Shown here piece by piece: positions 35,296-44,872 of a stretch of 64,000 nucleotides of DNA (position 1 is its first letter; each line of letters opens with the position of its first letter). Origin of the DNA: Brevundimonas sp. SH203 (lineage in GTDB: Bacteria; Pseudomonadota; Alphaproteobacteria; Caulobacterales; Caulobacteraceae). The stretch lies in the NCBI RefSeq assembly GCF_002157625.1, contig NZ_BDMM01000002.1, forward strand, positions 1 through 64,000, in the 5' to 3' direction. Made by a program: the position numbers and the translations under genes. The notes under the pieces were generated by a model, which saw only the letters and a program-made list of their open reading frames with translations, did no database searches and was not told where the DNA came from.

Positions 35296-35831
35296 CCGAA
35301 CAAGCCGAGACGGCCCCTGCCTTGACGCTGACCCTGGACCGGATCGCTTCGCCGGTGGGCGAGGTCCTGGTCGTGACCGACGCCGACGGCGCGGTTCGCG
35401 CGCTGGACTTCCACGACTACGAGCCGCGCCTGCGCCGGTTGCTGCACCGACACTATGGCCCGGTCGCGCTGGGCGAAGGCCGGGCGCCGCAGCCGGTGCG
35501 CGACGCCGTGACGGCCTGGTTCGGCGGCGACCTGACCGCCTTCGACGGGCTGGAGGTCCGCACCGGCGGCACCGTGTTTCAGCGCGCGGTGTGGCGGGCC
35601 CTTCGCGACATTCCCGCCGGCGAGACCCGCACCTATGGCCAGCTGGCCGCCGCCATCGGCGCGCCAAAGGCTGTGCGGGCGGTCGGCCTCGCCAACGGCG
35701 CCAACCCCGTCGGCGTCATCGTGCCCTGCCACCGGGTGATCGGCGCCAACGGAACCCTGACCGGCTACGCCGGCGGCTTGGAGCGCAAACGCTGGCTGCT
35801 GGCCCATGAGGCGGGCGGGCGACTGCTTTGA
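35292..35831 (+). CDS. ogt: Methylated-DNA--protein-cysteine methyltransferase
   Basis: The protein of 179 residues removes the methyl group from O6-methylguanine onto its own cysteine (NPVGVIVPCHRVIGANGTLTG). The HTH is FQRAVWRALRDIPAGETRTYGQLA, and the arginine finger region AVGLANGANP is intact. It is coupled by ATGA overlap to the Ada-like gene, so an alkylation response unit is likely. The symbol ogt is used for lack of an N-terminal Ada domain. Confidence 0.93.
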   Translation: MTEQAETAPALTLTLDRIASPVGEVLVVTDADGAVRALDFHDYEPRLRRLLHRHYGPVALGEGRAPQPVRDAVTAWFGGDLTAFDGLEVRTGGTVFQRAVWRALRDIPAGETRTYGQLAAAIGAPKAVRAVGLANGANPVGVIVPCHRVIGANGTLTGYAGGLERKRWLLAHEAGGRLL

Positions 35832-35925
35832 CCCGTCAGGCCGTTTGTCGCACGACGTCGGCGTCAGGCAACGGCGCGGGGCCGGGTTCGTTATCTTCAG
35901 CCCGAACGAGACTGGAGAACCGACG

Positions 35926-36324
35926 ATGAAACTTTCCAATGGCGCGCTGGTGGCCGTGGTGGACGGCGAGAAGCTGGTCCTGTTCAGGAACACGAACGGT
36001 TCCGACATCACCCTGATTCCGCTGGAGAATCCCCCCATCGCCGACCGTGTGTCCGGTTCGGCCGGACGCCGCTCCAACGAGGCCAATCCCGATAACGACA
36101 CCCAGGCCGAGGACGGGTTCGCCATGGGCGTTGCCGAGGTGCTGAACAAATGGTCCGTCACCAACAAGATCGACGAACTGCTGGTGATCGCCGCGCCCAA
36201 GACCCTGGGCGAGTTGCGCAAGCACTGGCGCAAGGACCTGCAAAGCAAGCTGGTCGGCGAGATCGCCAAGGACCTGACCGGCCATTCCAGCGACCAGATC
36301 GCGGCGGCCATCGCCAAGGCTTGA
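35926..36324 (+). CDS. Host attachment family protein
   Basis: The 132-residue protein matches the 'protein required for attachment to host cells' family. It has an opening ALVAVVDGEKLVLFRNTNGS, a central acidic linker with GFAMGVAEVLN, and the end LLVIAAPKTLGELRKHWRKDL...EIAKDLTGHSSDQIAAAI. The fold resembles peptide-release-factor-like (eRF1 domain) proteins. The name comes from an early Agrobacterium study; the true role is unclear. GGAGAA precedes ATG 35926. Monocistronic, with a shared terminator. Confidence 0.87.
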   Translation: MKLSNGALVAVVDGEKLVLFRNTNGSDITLIPLENPPIADRVSGSAGRRSNEANPDNDTQAEDGFAMGVAEVLNKWSVTNKIDELLVIAAPKTLGELRKHWRKDLQSKLVGEIAKDLTGHSSDQIAAAIAKA

Positions 36325-36342
36325 GGCGCTGGTGATGTAAGG

Positions 36343-36371
36343 AAAAGGGGGCGCCGTAAACGCCCCCTTTT
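36343..36371. terminator. Bidirectional terminator between the host attachment gene and ilvA
   Basis: Stem AAAAGGGGGCG with CGCCCCCTTTT (36343-36353, 36361-36371) and a 7-base loop. A run of A on one side and T on the other allows function in both directions. Confidence 0.87.
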
Positions 36372-36376
36372 TGTCG

Positions 36377-37891
36377 TCAGGCGCCGTCCAGGAACAGGCG
36401 GCAGGCGGGATTGTCGGTCTCCTCGACATAGGGATAGCCCAGGTCCGCCAAGGCGGCGGCGAACCGATCCTGATCCTGCGGCGGCACGCTGATCCCGGCC
36501 AGCACCCGGCCCACGTCGTCGCCGTGGTTGCGATAGTGGAACAGGGTCAGGGCCCAGGCGGGCTGTAGGCTGTTCAGGAAGCGCAGGAAGGCGCCGGGCC
36601 GTTCGGGGAACTGGAAGCGCAGGATGCGTTCGTGCGGCAGGCCCACGGTGCGTCCGCCGACCATGTAGCGGACGTGCAGCTTGGCCGTCTCGTTGTCGCT
36701 CATGTCCTCGACCGCATAGCCGCCGGATCGCAGGGCGGCGATCAGGTCGTCGCGCTCGTGCGGCCCGTTCCTCAGCGCCACCCCGACGAAGATCTGAGCC
36801 TGGCCGTCGCCGGACCAGCGATAGTTGAACTCCGTCACCGCCCGGCCGTCCAGACTGTCCAGGAAGCGGCGATAGTCGTCGCGGTCCTCCTTCATCGCCA
36901 CGGCCAGCAGCGCCTCGGCGCCCTCGCCGATCTCGGCCCGCTCCGCGACGTGACGCAGTCGGTCGAAGTTGACGTTGGCGCCCGAGTTGATGGCGATCAG
37001 CGACCCGGTTCCGGGATTGGCGCCCGCCCAGGCCTTCAGCCCCGCCAGGGCCACGGCGCCGGACGGTTCGGCGATGGCGCGGCTGTCGTCGAAGATGTCC
37101 TTGATCGCCGCGCAGATGGCGTCGGTGTCCACCAGCACGATCTCGTCCAGCAAATCCCTGCACAGGTCGAAGGTGCGCTCGCCCGCCCGGCGCACGGCCA
37201 CGCCGTCGGCGAACAGGCCGACCTCGTTCAGGGTCACGACCTGACCGGCGTCCAGGGCGGACTTCATCGTCGGGGCGTCGACCGGCTCCACGCCGATGAC
37301 GCGGGTTTCGGGCCTCAGGAATTTGACGATGGCGGCGACGCCGGCGGCCAGACCGCCGCCGCCGATGGGCACGAAGACGGCCTGGATCGGATCGGCGTGC
37401 TGGCGCGCGATCTCCAGCCCCACCGTGCCCTGACCCGCGATGACTTCGGGATCGTCGAAGGGGTGGATGAAGACCGCGCCCGTCCGTTCCTCCAGCAGTC
37501 GCGCATGGGCGTAGGCGGCGTCGAAACTGTCGCCGTACAGCACGACCTCGCCGCCCAGCGCCCGCACGGCGGCGACCTTGATGCCCGGCGTGGTGGTCGG
37601 CATGACGATGGTGGCGGGGGTGTTGCGACGCGTCGCCGCCAGGGCCACGCCCTGGGCGTGATTGCCGGCCGAGGCGCAGATGACGCCCCGCGCCAGTTCG
37701 CTTTCGGACAGGGCGGCGATCTTGTTGTAGGCGCCGCGGATCTTGAACGAGAATACCGGCTGCAGGTCCTCGCGCTTCAACAGGACGGGCCGGTCCAGCC
37801 GCGTCGACAGGCGGCGCAACGGATCGAGCGGGGTCTCCTCCGCCACGTCATAGACGCGGGCGGTGAGGATGCGGCGGATGGTGTCCTGCAT
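36377..37891 (-). CDS. ilvA: Threonine ammonia-lyase (threonine dehydratase), biosynthetic
   Basis: The enzyme converts threonine to 2-oxobutanoate, the first step of isoleucine synthesis. The 504-residue chain has the PLP lysine in FSFKIRGAYNKI, the phosphate loop GGGGLAAG and a C-terminal regulatory part with two ACT-like modules (from about residue 325; EFNYRW, FQFPERPGAFLRFL). That fits the long, isoleucine-inhibited form. ATG 37891 gives the family N-terminus; the longer frame to 38032 is not supported. It is divergent from nadA. Confidence 0.96.
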   Translation of the reverse strand: MQDTIRRILTARVYDVAEETPLDPLRRLSTRLDRPVLLKREDLQPVFSFKIRGAYNKIAALSESELARGVICASAGNHAQGVALAATRRNTPATIVMPTTTPGIKVAAVRALGGEVVLYGDSFDAAYAHARLLEERTGAVFIHPFDDPEVIAGQGTVGLEIARQHADPIQAVFVPIGGGGLAAGVAAIVKFLRPETRVIGVEPVDAPTMKSALDAGQVVTLNEVGLFADGVAVRRAGERTFDLCRDLLDEIVLVDTDAICAAIKDIFDDSRAIAEPSGAVALAGLKAWAGANPGTGSLIAINSGANVNFDRLRHVAERAEIGEGAEALLAVAMKEDRDDYRRFLDSLDGRAVTEFNYRWSGDGQAQIFVGVALRNGPHERDDLIAALRSGGYAVEDMSDNETAKLHVRYMVGGRTVGLPHERILRFQFPERPGAFLRFLNSLQPAWALTLFHYRNHGDDVGRVLAGISVPPQDQDRFAAALADLGYPYVEETDNPACRLFLDGA

Positions 37892-38061
37892 GGAAATATC
37901 GAAAAGGCGTTGAAGTCGGAAACGAAACGGGCCTTCGTCTAGGCGATGGGCGCGGTTTTGGGAAAGGTTTTTGCGCCTTGATCCTCTGCGAAACACGCGC
38001 GACCTCACGCCGGCGTCTGTTTCCTCTTGCACGGCGTCCCCATCGGCCTACATTGGTTCCG

Positions 38062-38084
38062 CTTATGCTAACTTTGAGCATAAG
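38062..38084 (+). promoter_or_regulatory. Inverted-repeat operator upstream of nadA
   Basis: CTTATGCT (38062-38069) and AGCATAAG (38077-38084) are perfect inverts with a 7-base spacer, 18 bases before the nadA start. A possible promoter (TTGCAC 38027, TACATT 38049) lies just upstream. Sites of this form (TTATGCT...AGCATAA) are what I recall for NadQ, the alphaproteobacterial NAD regulator; that identity is inference. Confidence 0.6.
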
Positions 38085-38102
38085 GGTAGGGAGAAGGCGG
38101 TC

Positions 38103-39182
38103 ATGGCGGACGGCGTGTTCGGTCTGACGAAGGATCTGGAGCGGGAGACCGCCGGGGTGTGGGCCAAGGTCAAGGACCATGTCACCCCGCTGGAATGGCC
38201 CGAACAGGCGCGGCTGATCAGCGAGATCAACCGGCTGAAGCGCGAGCGCGACGCCGTGATCCTGGCCCACAACTATATGACGCCCGAAATCTTCCACGGC
38301 GTGGGCGACTATGTCGGCGACAGCCTGGGTCTGGCCAAGGAGGCCGCGCGGTCGGACGCCAGGGTCATCGTCCAGGCGGGCGTCCACTTCATGGCCGAGA
38401 CGTCCAAGATCCTGTCGCCGGAAAAGACGGTGCTGATCCCCGATCTGCGCGCGGGCTGTTCGCTGGCGTCGTCGATCACCGGGGCGGACGTGCGGCTGAT
38501 CAAGCAGCGCTATCCGGGCCTGCCGGTCATCACCTATGTCAACACGACGGCCGAGGTGAAGGCCGAGACCGACATCTGCTGCACCAGCGCCAACGCCGTG
38601 CAGGTGGTGGAATGGGCGGCCAAGGAATGGGGCGTGGACCGCGTCATCCTGATCCCGGACGAGTTCCTGGCCCGCAACGTCGCGGCCCAGACGACGGTGG
38701 GCATCATCGCCTGGAAGGGCCATTGCGAGGTCCACAAACGCTTCACCGCCCAGGATATCGCCGACATGCGCGACGCCTGGCCCGACGCCGAGGTTCTGGC
38801 CCACCCCGAATGCCCGGAGGAAATCCTGGCGGCGTCCGACTTCGCCGGATCGACGGCGGCCATGACCGACTATGTCGAGCAGCGCAGGCCCAGGCGGGTG
38901 GTGCTGATCACCGAATGTTCGATGGCGTCCAACATCAAGGGCGACGTGCCGGGCGTCGACTTCGTCGGCCCCTGCAATCTGTGCCCGCACATGAAGCGGA
39001 TCACGCTGCAGAACATCCACGACTGTCTGGTGAACCTGCAGTTCGAGGTGACGGTGCCCGAAGAGATGATCGCGCGCGGGCGTCTGGCGGTGCAGCGGAT
39101 GATCGACCTGCCGTCGCCCGCCGTCCCGGCCCGCTACGACATCGTCAAGGCGCGCCACCATGTCGATGTGGAGCTGATCTGA
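38103..39182 (+). CDS. nadA: Quinolinate synthase A
   Basis: The [4Fe-4S] enzyme condenses iminoaspartate with dihydroxyacetone phosphate to quinolinate in NAD synthesis. The 359-residue chain has the three cluster cysteines ([28 protein letters not shown]), [12 protein letters not shown] and [11 protein letters not shown] 38103 follows GGGAGAAGG. It starts a four-gene unit with an M50-type protease, nadB and nadC. Confidence 0.97.
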   Translation: MADGVFGLTKDLERETAGVWAKVKDHVTPLEWPEQARLISEINRLKRERDAVILAHNYMTPEIFHGVGDYVGDSLGLAKEAARSDARVIVQAGVHFMAETSKILSPEKTVLIPDLRAGCSLASSITGADVRLIKQRYPGLPVITYVNTTAEVKAETDICCTSANAVQVVEWAAKEWGVDRVILIPDEFLARNVAAQTTVGIIAWKGHCEVHKRFTAQDIADMRDAWPDAEVLAHPECPEEILAASDFAGSTAAMTDYVEQRRPRRVVLITECSMASNIKGDVPGVDFVGPCNLCPHMKRITLQNIHDCLVNLQFEVTVPEEMIARGRLAVQRMIDLPSPAVPARYDIVKARHHVDVELI

Positions 39183-39236
39183 GGCGCGGCGTTCGGTCCT
39201 GTCGTCAGGACCGGGCGCGACGCCCATCTGGACGCC

Positions 39237-40085
39237 ATGAGCGACATCGACACCCCCTCCCGCAAGCCCGGCCCCTGGGATGCCCAGCCAGCGGCGCCGC
39301 ACACGCCCGAACCCGCTGCCTCGCCTGTCGCCGAACGGCCGGCCGAGAAGGATCAGGGCCTGATCCTGGCCCTGGCCTCCACGGCGCTGATGGGCGGCTT
39401 CCTGTGGTGGATCAGCGGCAGCGCCGTCGTCGCCGGCGCCGTCCTGATCGGCCTGTTCGTGCATGAGGCCGGCCACGCCCTGGCCATGAACCGGCTGGGC
39501 ATGGGGCCGGCGCGCATCTACATCATCCCGTTCCTGGGCGGTCTGGCCAAGGCGCGGCGCGAGCCCAAGAGCGAGTGGCACGGGGTTCTGGTGTCGCTGG
39601 CCGGGCCGGCGTTCGGCCTTCTGGCCATGATCCCCTTCGTGGGCGTGGGGCTGGTTCTGAGACAGCCCGAATGGCTGGCCGGCGCCTTCTTCATCGCCCT
39701 GCTGAATCTTGTGAACCTGGTTCCCGCCCCGCCGCTGGACGGGTCCAAGGCGCTGGGGCCGGTGCTGACGCGGGTGCATCCCCGGCTGGAGCAGGCGGTG
39801 CTGCTGGCGGTTGGGGTCGCCGTGGTCTGGTGGGGCGTGTCGACGGGTCGGTTCATCCTGGCTGTCTTCCTGGCCCTGTCGGTCTTCGCCCACATGAAGC
39901 GCGGCGTCTGGCGCGCGGCTTGGGGCACGCTGAGCTGGCCCGAGGCGGGCAGGAGCCTGGCCCTTTATCTGCTGACCCTGGCGGTCTGCGCGGCGGCGTC
40001 GGTCGGCGCCCTCTTGCCCCTGACCGAGGGCGACCCGTCCGGGGCGGTGCGGCTGGGACTGAGCTATCTCGGGGTTGGACGATGA
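39237..40085 (+). CDS. Site-2 protease family (M50) membrane metalloprotease
   Basis: The 282-residue membrane protein has the zinc motif HEAGH (FVHEAGHALAMN) in a membrane segment and the second motif as LVPAPPLDGSKALG (the usual LDGG is LDGS here). There are six or so hydrophobic segments and a Pro/Ala-rich cytoplasmic start of 40 residues. Such enzymes cleave substrates within membranes, often in regulated proteolysis. It sits between nadA and nadB, its stop overlapping the nadB start (ATGA), an unusual place. Substrate unknown. Confidence 0.87.
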   Translation: MSDIDTPSRKPGPWDAQPAAPHTPEPAASPVAERPAEKDQGLILALASTALMGGFLWWISGSAVVAGAVLIGLFVHEAGHALAMNRLGMGPARIYIIPFLGGLAKARREPKSEWHGVLVSLAGPAFGLLAMIPFVGVGLVLRQPEWLAGAFFIALLNLVNLVPAPPLDGSKALGPVLTRVHPRLEQAVLLAVGVAVVWWGVSTGRFILAVFLALSVFAHMKRGVWRAAWGTLSWPEAGRSLALYLLTLAVCAAASVGALLPLTEGDPSGAVRLGLSYLGVGR

Positions 40086-41602
40086 ACCGGATGCGACATG
40101 ACGGGCCGTTGATCGTCGGCGCGGGTCTGGCCGGCCTGTCGGCGGCGCTGGAGGCGGCGCGGGCGGGGGCCAAGGTTCTGGTGGTCACGCCCGAGCCCTT
40201 GCTGAACGCCTGTTCCTCGGCCTGGGCGCAGGGCGGCATGGCCGCCGCCCTGACCCCCATCGACACCCCCGAACTGCATGCCCGCGACACCGAGGCGGCG
40301 GGCGCCGGTCTGGTCGAGGCGACGGCGGCGCGGGCGCTGACTGGCGTGGGGCGTCAGACGGTGGAATGGCTGGCCGCCCTGGGCGCGCCGTTCGACCGGG
40401 ATGCGGACGGCGGCTTCGTCGTCAGTCTGGAGGCCGCCCATTCCACCCCCCGCGTGGCGCGGGTCGGCGGCGACGGCGCGGGCCGGGCCATCCTGTCGGC
40501 CGTGGTGGCCGCGGTGCGGGCCGAGAAGCGGATCACGGTCTGGGACGACGGGCGGCTGAAGGCCCTGATGCAGGACGCCGACGGCCGGGTGGTCGGGGCG
40601 GTGATCGCGCGCGGGCCGAACGGTCGCCGGGTCGAGATCGCGGCGACGGCGGTGGTTCTGGCGACCGGCGGGGCGGGCGGCCTGTTCGCGGCCACCACCA
40701 CGCCCTCGGCCCTGAAGGGGGAGGGGATGGCCCTGGCCGCCCTGGCGGGGGCGGACATTCTGGACCCCGAGTTCGTGCAGTTCCACCCCACCGCCATCGA
40801 CGTGGGGCTGGACCCGGCGCCGCTGGCCACCGAAGCCCTGCGCGGCGAGGGGGCGAGGCTGATCGACGGCGAGGGACGGTTCCTGCTGGGCGCGGCGGAC
40901 GACGCCGATCTGAAGCCGCGCGACGTCGTGGCCCGCGCCGTTCATGCCGCGCGCATCAAAGGGCGCGGCGCCTACCTGGATGCGCGCGCCGCCATCGGGG
41001 ACGAGTTTCCCCACGCCTTTCCGGCCGTCTTCGCCGCCTGTATGCGCGCCGGTCTGGACCCGCGCCTCAGCCCCATTCCGGTGATGGCCGCCTGCCATTA
41101 CCACATGGGCGGGATCGCCGCCGACGTGGACGGACGCACGACGGCGCCCGGCCTCTACGCCGTCGGGGAATGCGCCGCGACCGGGGTGCATGGCGCCAAC
41201 CGCCTGGCCTCAAACTCCCTGCTGGAAGCCGCCGCCTTCGGGCGTCGCGCAGGGAGAGCGGCGGCGGCCGAGAGGGGCGGCGGTCGGCCCGCGCCCGTCC
41301 AGATCGCGCCGGACCTGCCGGACGCCGCCCTGGCGGAATTGCGCGACGCCATGACGACCCATGCGGGCGTGATGAGGACGGCCGAGGGGCTGGCGACCCT
41401 GATCGCCCTGATCGACGGTCTGGAGGCGCGACACGGCTCGGCGGCGGCGCTGCTGGCCGCGCGGCTGATCGCCCAGGCGGCGCTGGACCGGCGCGAGAGC
41501 CGGGGCGGCCACTACCGCGCCGACCATCCCGAAACGGCCGTCCGGGCCGAACATACGCGCGTGCGGCCGACGACCCCGGCGGCGCTGGAGGCGGCGGAAT
41601 GA
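40082..41602 (+). CDS. nadB: L-aspartate oxidase
   Basis: This FAD enzyme of 506 residues oxidises L-aspartate to iminoaspartate for NadA. It has the Rossmann motif LIVGAGLAGLSAALEAARAG, CSSAWAQGGMAAAL, the HPTA and RGEGARLID segments of the succinate dehydrogenase/aspartate oxidase family, HYHMGGI and GVHGANRLASNSLLEA. ATG 40082 overlaps the protease stop. Confidence 0.96.
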   Translation: MNRMRHDGPLIVGAGLAGLSAALEAARAGAKVLVVTPEPLLNACSSAWAQGGMAAALTPIDTPELHARDTEAAGAGLVEATAARALTGVGRQTVEWLAALGAPFDRDADGGFVVSLEAAHSTPRVARVGGDGAGRAILSAVVAAVRAEKRITVWDDGRLKALMQDADGRVVGAVIARGPNGRRVEIAATAVVLATGGAGGLFAATTTPSALKGEGMALAALAGADILDPEFVQFHPTAIDVGLDPAPLATEALRGEGARLIDGEGRFLLGAADDADLKPRDVVARAVHAARIKGRGAYLDARAAIGDEFPHAFPAVFAACMRAGLDPRLSPIPVMAACHYHMGGIAADVDGRTTAPGLYAVGECAATGVHGANRLASNSLLEAAAFGRRAGRAAAAERGGGRPAPVQIAPDLPDAALAELRDAMTTHAGVMRTAEGLATLIALIDGLEARHGSAAALLAARLIAQAALDRRESRGGHYRADHPETAVRAEHTRVRPTTPAALEAAE

Positions 41603-42456
41603 GACGATTGCCCGACATCCTGATCGAACCCGTCGTGCGCCTGGCCCTGGCCGAGGATCTGGGCCGGGCGGGGGACGTCACCGCCATGGCCTGCATCCCC
41701 GAGGATGCGCGGATGACGGCGGCCTTCGCCAGCCGCAAGTCCGGCGTGCTGGCGGGGGTGGATGCGGTGCGTCTGGCGGTGCTGGCCCTCGATCCCCAGG
41801 CGCGGATCGATCAACGCCTGAACGACGGCGACGCCCTGTCGCCCGGCGCGGTGATCGCGGTGGTCGAGGCCAACGCCCGCGCCTTCCTGTCGGCCGAACG
41901 CACGGCGCTGAACCTGGTCGGGCGGCTGTCGGGCGTGGCCACCCTGACCCAGGCCTATGTCCAGGCGGTCGCAGGCACGGCCGCGCGGATCGCCGACACG
42001 CGAAAGACCACGCCGGGCCTGCGCGCGCTGGAGAAGCACGCCGTGGCCTGCGGCGGGGGGATGAACCATCGCTTCGGTCTGGATGACGCCATCCTGATCA
42101 AGGACAACCACGTCGCCGTCTGCGGCGGCGTCGCCGAGGCGGTGCGGCGCGCGCGGGCCTTTGCGCCGCATCTGATGAAGGTCGAGGTCGAGGTCGACGG
42201 CCTGGATCAGCTGGACGCCGTCCTGGCCCTGATCGACGAGGGCGCGGCGCCGGACGTGGTCATGCTGGACAACTTCAGCCTGGCCGATCTTCGCACGGCC
42301 GTCGGGCGCGTCGCCGGCCGCATCGTGCTGGAGGCGTCGGGCGGGGTCGATCTGACCACGGTGCGGGCCATCGCCGAGACGGGTGTGGACGTCATCTCGG
42401 TCGGCGCCCTGACCCATTCGGCGCCGGTTCTGGATATCGGTCTGGACGCGCTGTGA
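41599..42456 (+). CDS. nadC: Nicotinate-nucleotide pyrophosphorylase (quinolinate phosphoribosyltransferase)
   Basis: The enzyme converts quinolinate and PRPP to nicotinate mononucleotide, CO2 and pyrophosphate. The 285-residue chain has [63 protein letters not shown] and LEASGGV. These are the substrate- and PRPP-binding signatures. Its ATG overlaps the nadB stop, completing the de novo NAD operon. Confidence 0.97.
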   Translation: MRRLPDILIEPVVRLALAEDLGRAGDVTAMACIPEDARMTAAFASRKSGVLAGVDAVRLAVLALDPQARIDQRLNDGDALSPGAVIAVVEANARAFLSAERTALNLVGRLSGVATLTQAYVQAVAGTAARIADTRKTTPGLRALEKHAVACGGGMNHRFGLDDAILIKDNHVAVCGGVAEAVRRARAFAPHLMKVEVEVDGLDQLDAVLALIDEGAAPDVVMLDNFSLADLRTAVGRVAGRIVLEASGGVDLTTVRAIAETGVDVISVGALTHSAPVLDIGLDAL

Positions 42457-42478
42457 GCCCGGCCGCAGCCGCCGCCGA

Positions 42479-43615
42479 TCAGGCGGGGCTGGCGGCGGTC
42501 TGGGCGATCTCGGTCTTGGCGGCGACCTCGGCGGGGCGGGCCGGGCGCGCGACGGGCTGAGCGGCGGGCTGGGCCGGGGTCGGCGCGGGCGTCGAACGCG
42601 GTTGGGGCGTCGTCGCATGGGCGGCGGGCAGGCTGAGACCTTCCTGAGCCAGCACCATCGAATAGGCCACGACGTGACCCGCCTGACGGGCCGTTTCGAC
42701 CGGGTTCAGGCTGGCCTGGACCAGACGGGGACGCTCGACCTCGGACGACGGACGGGCCGCATAGGTGAAGGCGTCGCCGCCGCCCGAACGCCCGCCGAAG
42801 CGATAGAACAGATGGCTGCCGACCTGGCTGACCTGCACCAGCGACGACCGCCAGCCGGGCGCGACATGGGTGGTGTGGAAATGGGTCGCATTGCCGACGC
42901 GGGCGAAGACCGACCCCGACAGGGCGCTGGACGCCACCGAACGCGCGCGGCTCCAGGCCGAGGCGTTGACCCGGCCGCGCATCACGCCCGAGCAGGTGAA
43001 GGAGAACTGGCACCCGCTGCTGCGCGCGGCGCCCTGGAACACCACGCCGCAGACGGTCTTGGGGAAGGCGGGGTGGCGCACCCGGTTCAGCACCACCTGG
43101 GCCACGGCCTTCATGCCGTCGGCGCCTTCGCCTCGCGCTTCGTAATAGACGGCCTGGGTCAGGCAATCCAGATCGCGGCTGGCGTCCAGCGCGTGTTCCA
43201 TGCGGAAAGGGCGGGCGGGGCCGGGCGCCGTCAGGCTGGCGCGACGAAGATTGTTGGAACCGTCGGTGACGCGAAGCTGTTCCAGACGGGCGGCCAGTAG
43301 TTCGGACTGGCGGTCGCGCTGGGCGGACCCGGCGCTGGTGTAGGGATCGTGCCGACGCGCGATGGTCAGGGCGCTGGCGTCCAGACCGCCGGCGGCGGCG
43401 GCCAGGGCTTCTTCGGTGAAGCCGGCGGCGGTCGCGCCCTGAATCCGTTCGGCCTGGGCGCGCAGCGTCGTCGCGCGCGCAGCCGTGCCGCCCAGATAGG
43501 CGCATCCGATCGCCAGACCCACCAGACCGCCGATCGCTGCGGCGGCCGTCATGGGCTTCATCCTGGCCACACGATCGGCGCGCAGAAGGGCGCGCGTCTG
43601 CGAGGAATGCGACAA
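42479..43615 (-). CDS. SleB-like cell wall hydrolase (paralogue of 48359-49537)
   Basis: The 378-residue protein has an N-terminal membrane anchor or signal (about 22-46), a linker, and a Hydrolase_2/SleB domain. The domain reads [46 protein letters not shown], and Glu in YYEARGE is the expected catalytic residue of this lytic-transglycosylase-like fold. The C-terminus is Pro/Ala-rich and may attach to the wall. It acts on peptidoglycan in the periplasm. It is convergent with nadC. Confidence 0.9.
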   Translation of the reverse strand: MSHSSQTRALLRADRVARMKPMTAAAAIGGLVGLAIGCAYLGGTAARATTLRAQAERIQGATAAGFTEEALAAAAGGLDASALTIARRHDPYTSAGSAQRDRQSELLAARLEQLRVTDGSNNLRRASLTAPGPARPFRMEHALDASRDLDCLTQAVYYEARGEGADGMKAVAQVVLNRVRHPAFPKTVCGVVFQGAARSSGCQFSFTCSGVMRGRVNASAWSRARSVASSALSGSVFARVGNATHFHTTHVAPGWRSSLVQVSQVGSHLFYRFGGRSGGGDAFTYAARPSSEVERPRLVQASLNPVETARQAGHVVAYSMVLAQEGLSLPAAHATTPQPRSTPAPTPAQPAAQPVARPARPAEVAAKTEIAQTAASPA

Positions 43616-44064
43616 CGAGGTAGTCCTGTTCAGCAGGGCGAGAAACGCGGCCCCCGGGGTAGTCCTGCCGGCCAGGCGACGCTGTCGGTCGCTTTCCAGC
43701 CTGCAATTTCCGGCGCTCGGCTCACTGGCCCGGGCGTCGAGGACGGGCCTATAGCCAGCCTTTTATGGCCGCAATGTGGTCGATTCGCAATCTGTCTGTT
43801 AAGCGACAGAAGCGCCTGTGTATTTTTCAGCAGTCGCCAGCGATGTGGCCAAAACCGGACCTTTTCGCCCGAATAAGCGGGTCGAATACTGTATTGAAAT
43901 AGGCGTTCACTTTGTACGCGATCATGGTTTTTGATGTTGATGATTAAGGCTGTGTGTCTCTACGGTTTAGAAATGTGACAGTGCGGGTGTTTCGTGACTG
44001 AACGACGCCGTCGGAACCGTGACAGGGGCTTTGGCGTTCAAGCGTGGCTTTTGGAGAGACGCCC
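43616..44064. other. Long AT-richer intergenic region
   Basis: This is the longest gene-free stretch in the window (449 bases), between divergent genes. It is noticeably less GC-rich than the surroundings around 43750-43970 and contains no credible protein frame. It should hold both promoters and could contain a small RNA, but I find no clear terminator hairpin with a T tract to support one. Confidence 0.4.
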
Positions 44065-44247
44065 ATGAAAACCGCCATCACCGCCGCCGCCGTCCTGGGA
44101 ACCCTGGCCTTGGCCGCCTGCGGAACCACGATCGAACAGAAGGCCGCCAGCGGAGCGGTTGCGGGCGCCGTCGTCGGCGGGCCGGTCGGCGCGGCCGTGG
44201 GCGGCGCGGCCGGCACGGTGGTCGGCCAGGCGCAGAAGCCGCGCTGA
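44065..44247 (+). CDS. Small glycine-zipper lipoprotein (60 aa)
   Basis: From ATG 44065 (GGAGAG upstream) the product has a lipoprotein signal with lipobox LAAC (Cys19) and a glycine-zipper tail (AGAVVGGPVGAAVGGAAGTVVG). Such small proteins insert into or decorate the outer membrane and are common in stress or envelope regulons. It is alone on its strand here. Confidence 0.77.
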   Translation: MKTAITAAAVLGTLALAACGTTIEQKAASGAVAGAVVGGPVGAAVGGAAGTVVGQAQKPR

Positions 44248-44448
44248 GGCGTCACTCGCGATCAAGGGTGTTGCGGCGAGGACGCCCCGGCCCGTCGAAT
44301 TGGGCCCGCCGTCGATTTCACCGCCGCGAACCTTGATTTTCGCTCGCATATCGGCTTTGTGCGCCCCGCTTCAGGCCGCGCGTTTCCTTCGCCGCCTGAC
44401 CCCCGACGGCCGCTCCTGGCCGCTCACAAGGAACCCTGACGCTTTCGC

Positions 44449-44805
44449 ATGAAAGATCTGAAGACCGGATTCTCCGACCGTATTACCGCCCAGCAGGAAG
44501 CCAAGAAGGCGCTGCTCGCCAAATTCAAGCCCAAGGCCGCCGCGCCCGATCCCGAATTCGAGAAGCTGGCCGAAAAGCGGGCCGCCGAGAAGGAAGCCCA
44601 GCGCCAGCAGCACGAACTGGCCAAGGCCGAGCTTCGCCGTGAAAAGGCCGAGAAGGAAGCCGCCCGCCTCGCGGCCGAACTGGCCGCTCAGGAAGAGATC
44701 GACGCCTCCAAGCGCGCGGATCGCAAGGCTCGCAAGCAGCTGACCAAGGAAGAGCAGAAGGCCAAGCGCGACGCCCGCTACGCCGCCCGTAAGGCGCGTC
44801 GCTAA
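44449..44805 (+). CDS. DUF6481 family protein
   Basis: The 118-residue, highly charged, Ala/Lys/Glu-rich helical protein begins MKDLKTGFSDRITAQQEAKKALLAKFK, DUF6481-like, and ends in a basic RDARYAARKARR tail. A coiled coil runs through about residues 20-100. Function is unknown; the basic tail suggests RNA or ribosome association. It ends in a strong terminator. Confidence 0.8.
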   Translation: MKDLKTGFSDRITAQQEAKKALLAKFKPKAAAPDPEFEKLAEKRAAEKEAQRQQHELAKAELRREKAEKEAARLAAELAAQEEIDASKRADRKARKQLTKEEQKAKRDARYAARKARR

Positions 44806-44834
44806 GCCTCGGCCGCTTGCTTGTGAATGATCGA

Positions 44835-44863
44835 CGCGCCGCAGGCTCTTGCGGCGCGTTTTT
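44835..44863 (+). terminator. Rho-independent terminator of the DUF6481 gene
   Basis: A perfect 9-bp stem CGCGCCGCA/TGCGGCGCG (44835-44843, 44850-44858) followed by TTTTT. Confidence 0.87.
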
Positions 44864-44872
44864 CTTTGCCGG

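Noticed and set aside
36632..37942. Open frame opposite ilvA
   Set aside because: Antisense shadow rich in Gly/His/Arg; ilvA is unmistakable.
43616..44064. Small RNA gene
   Set aside because: No promoter-terminator pair could be identified with confidence.
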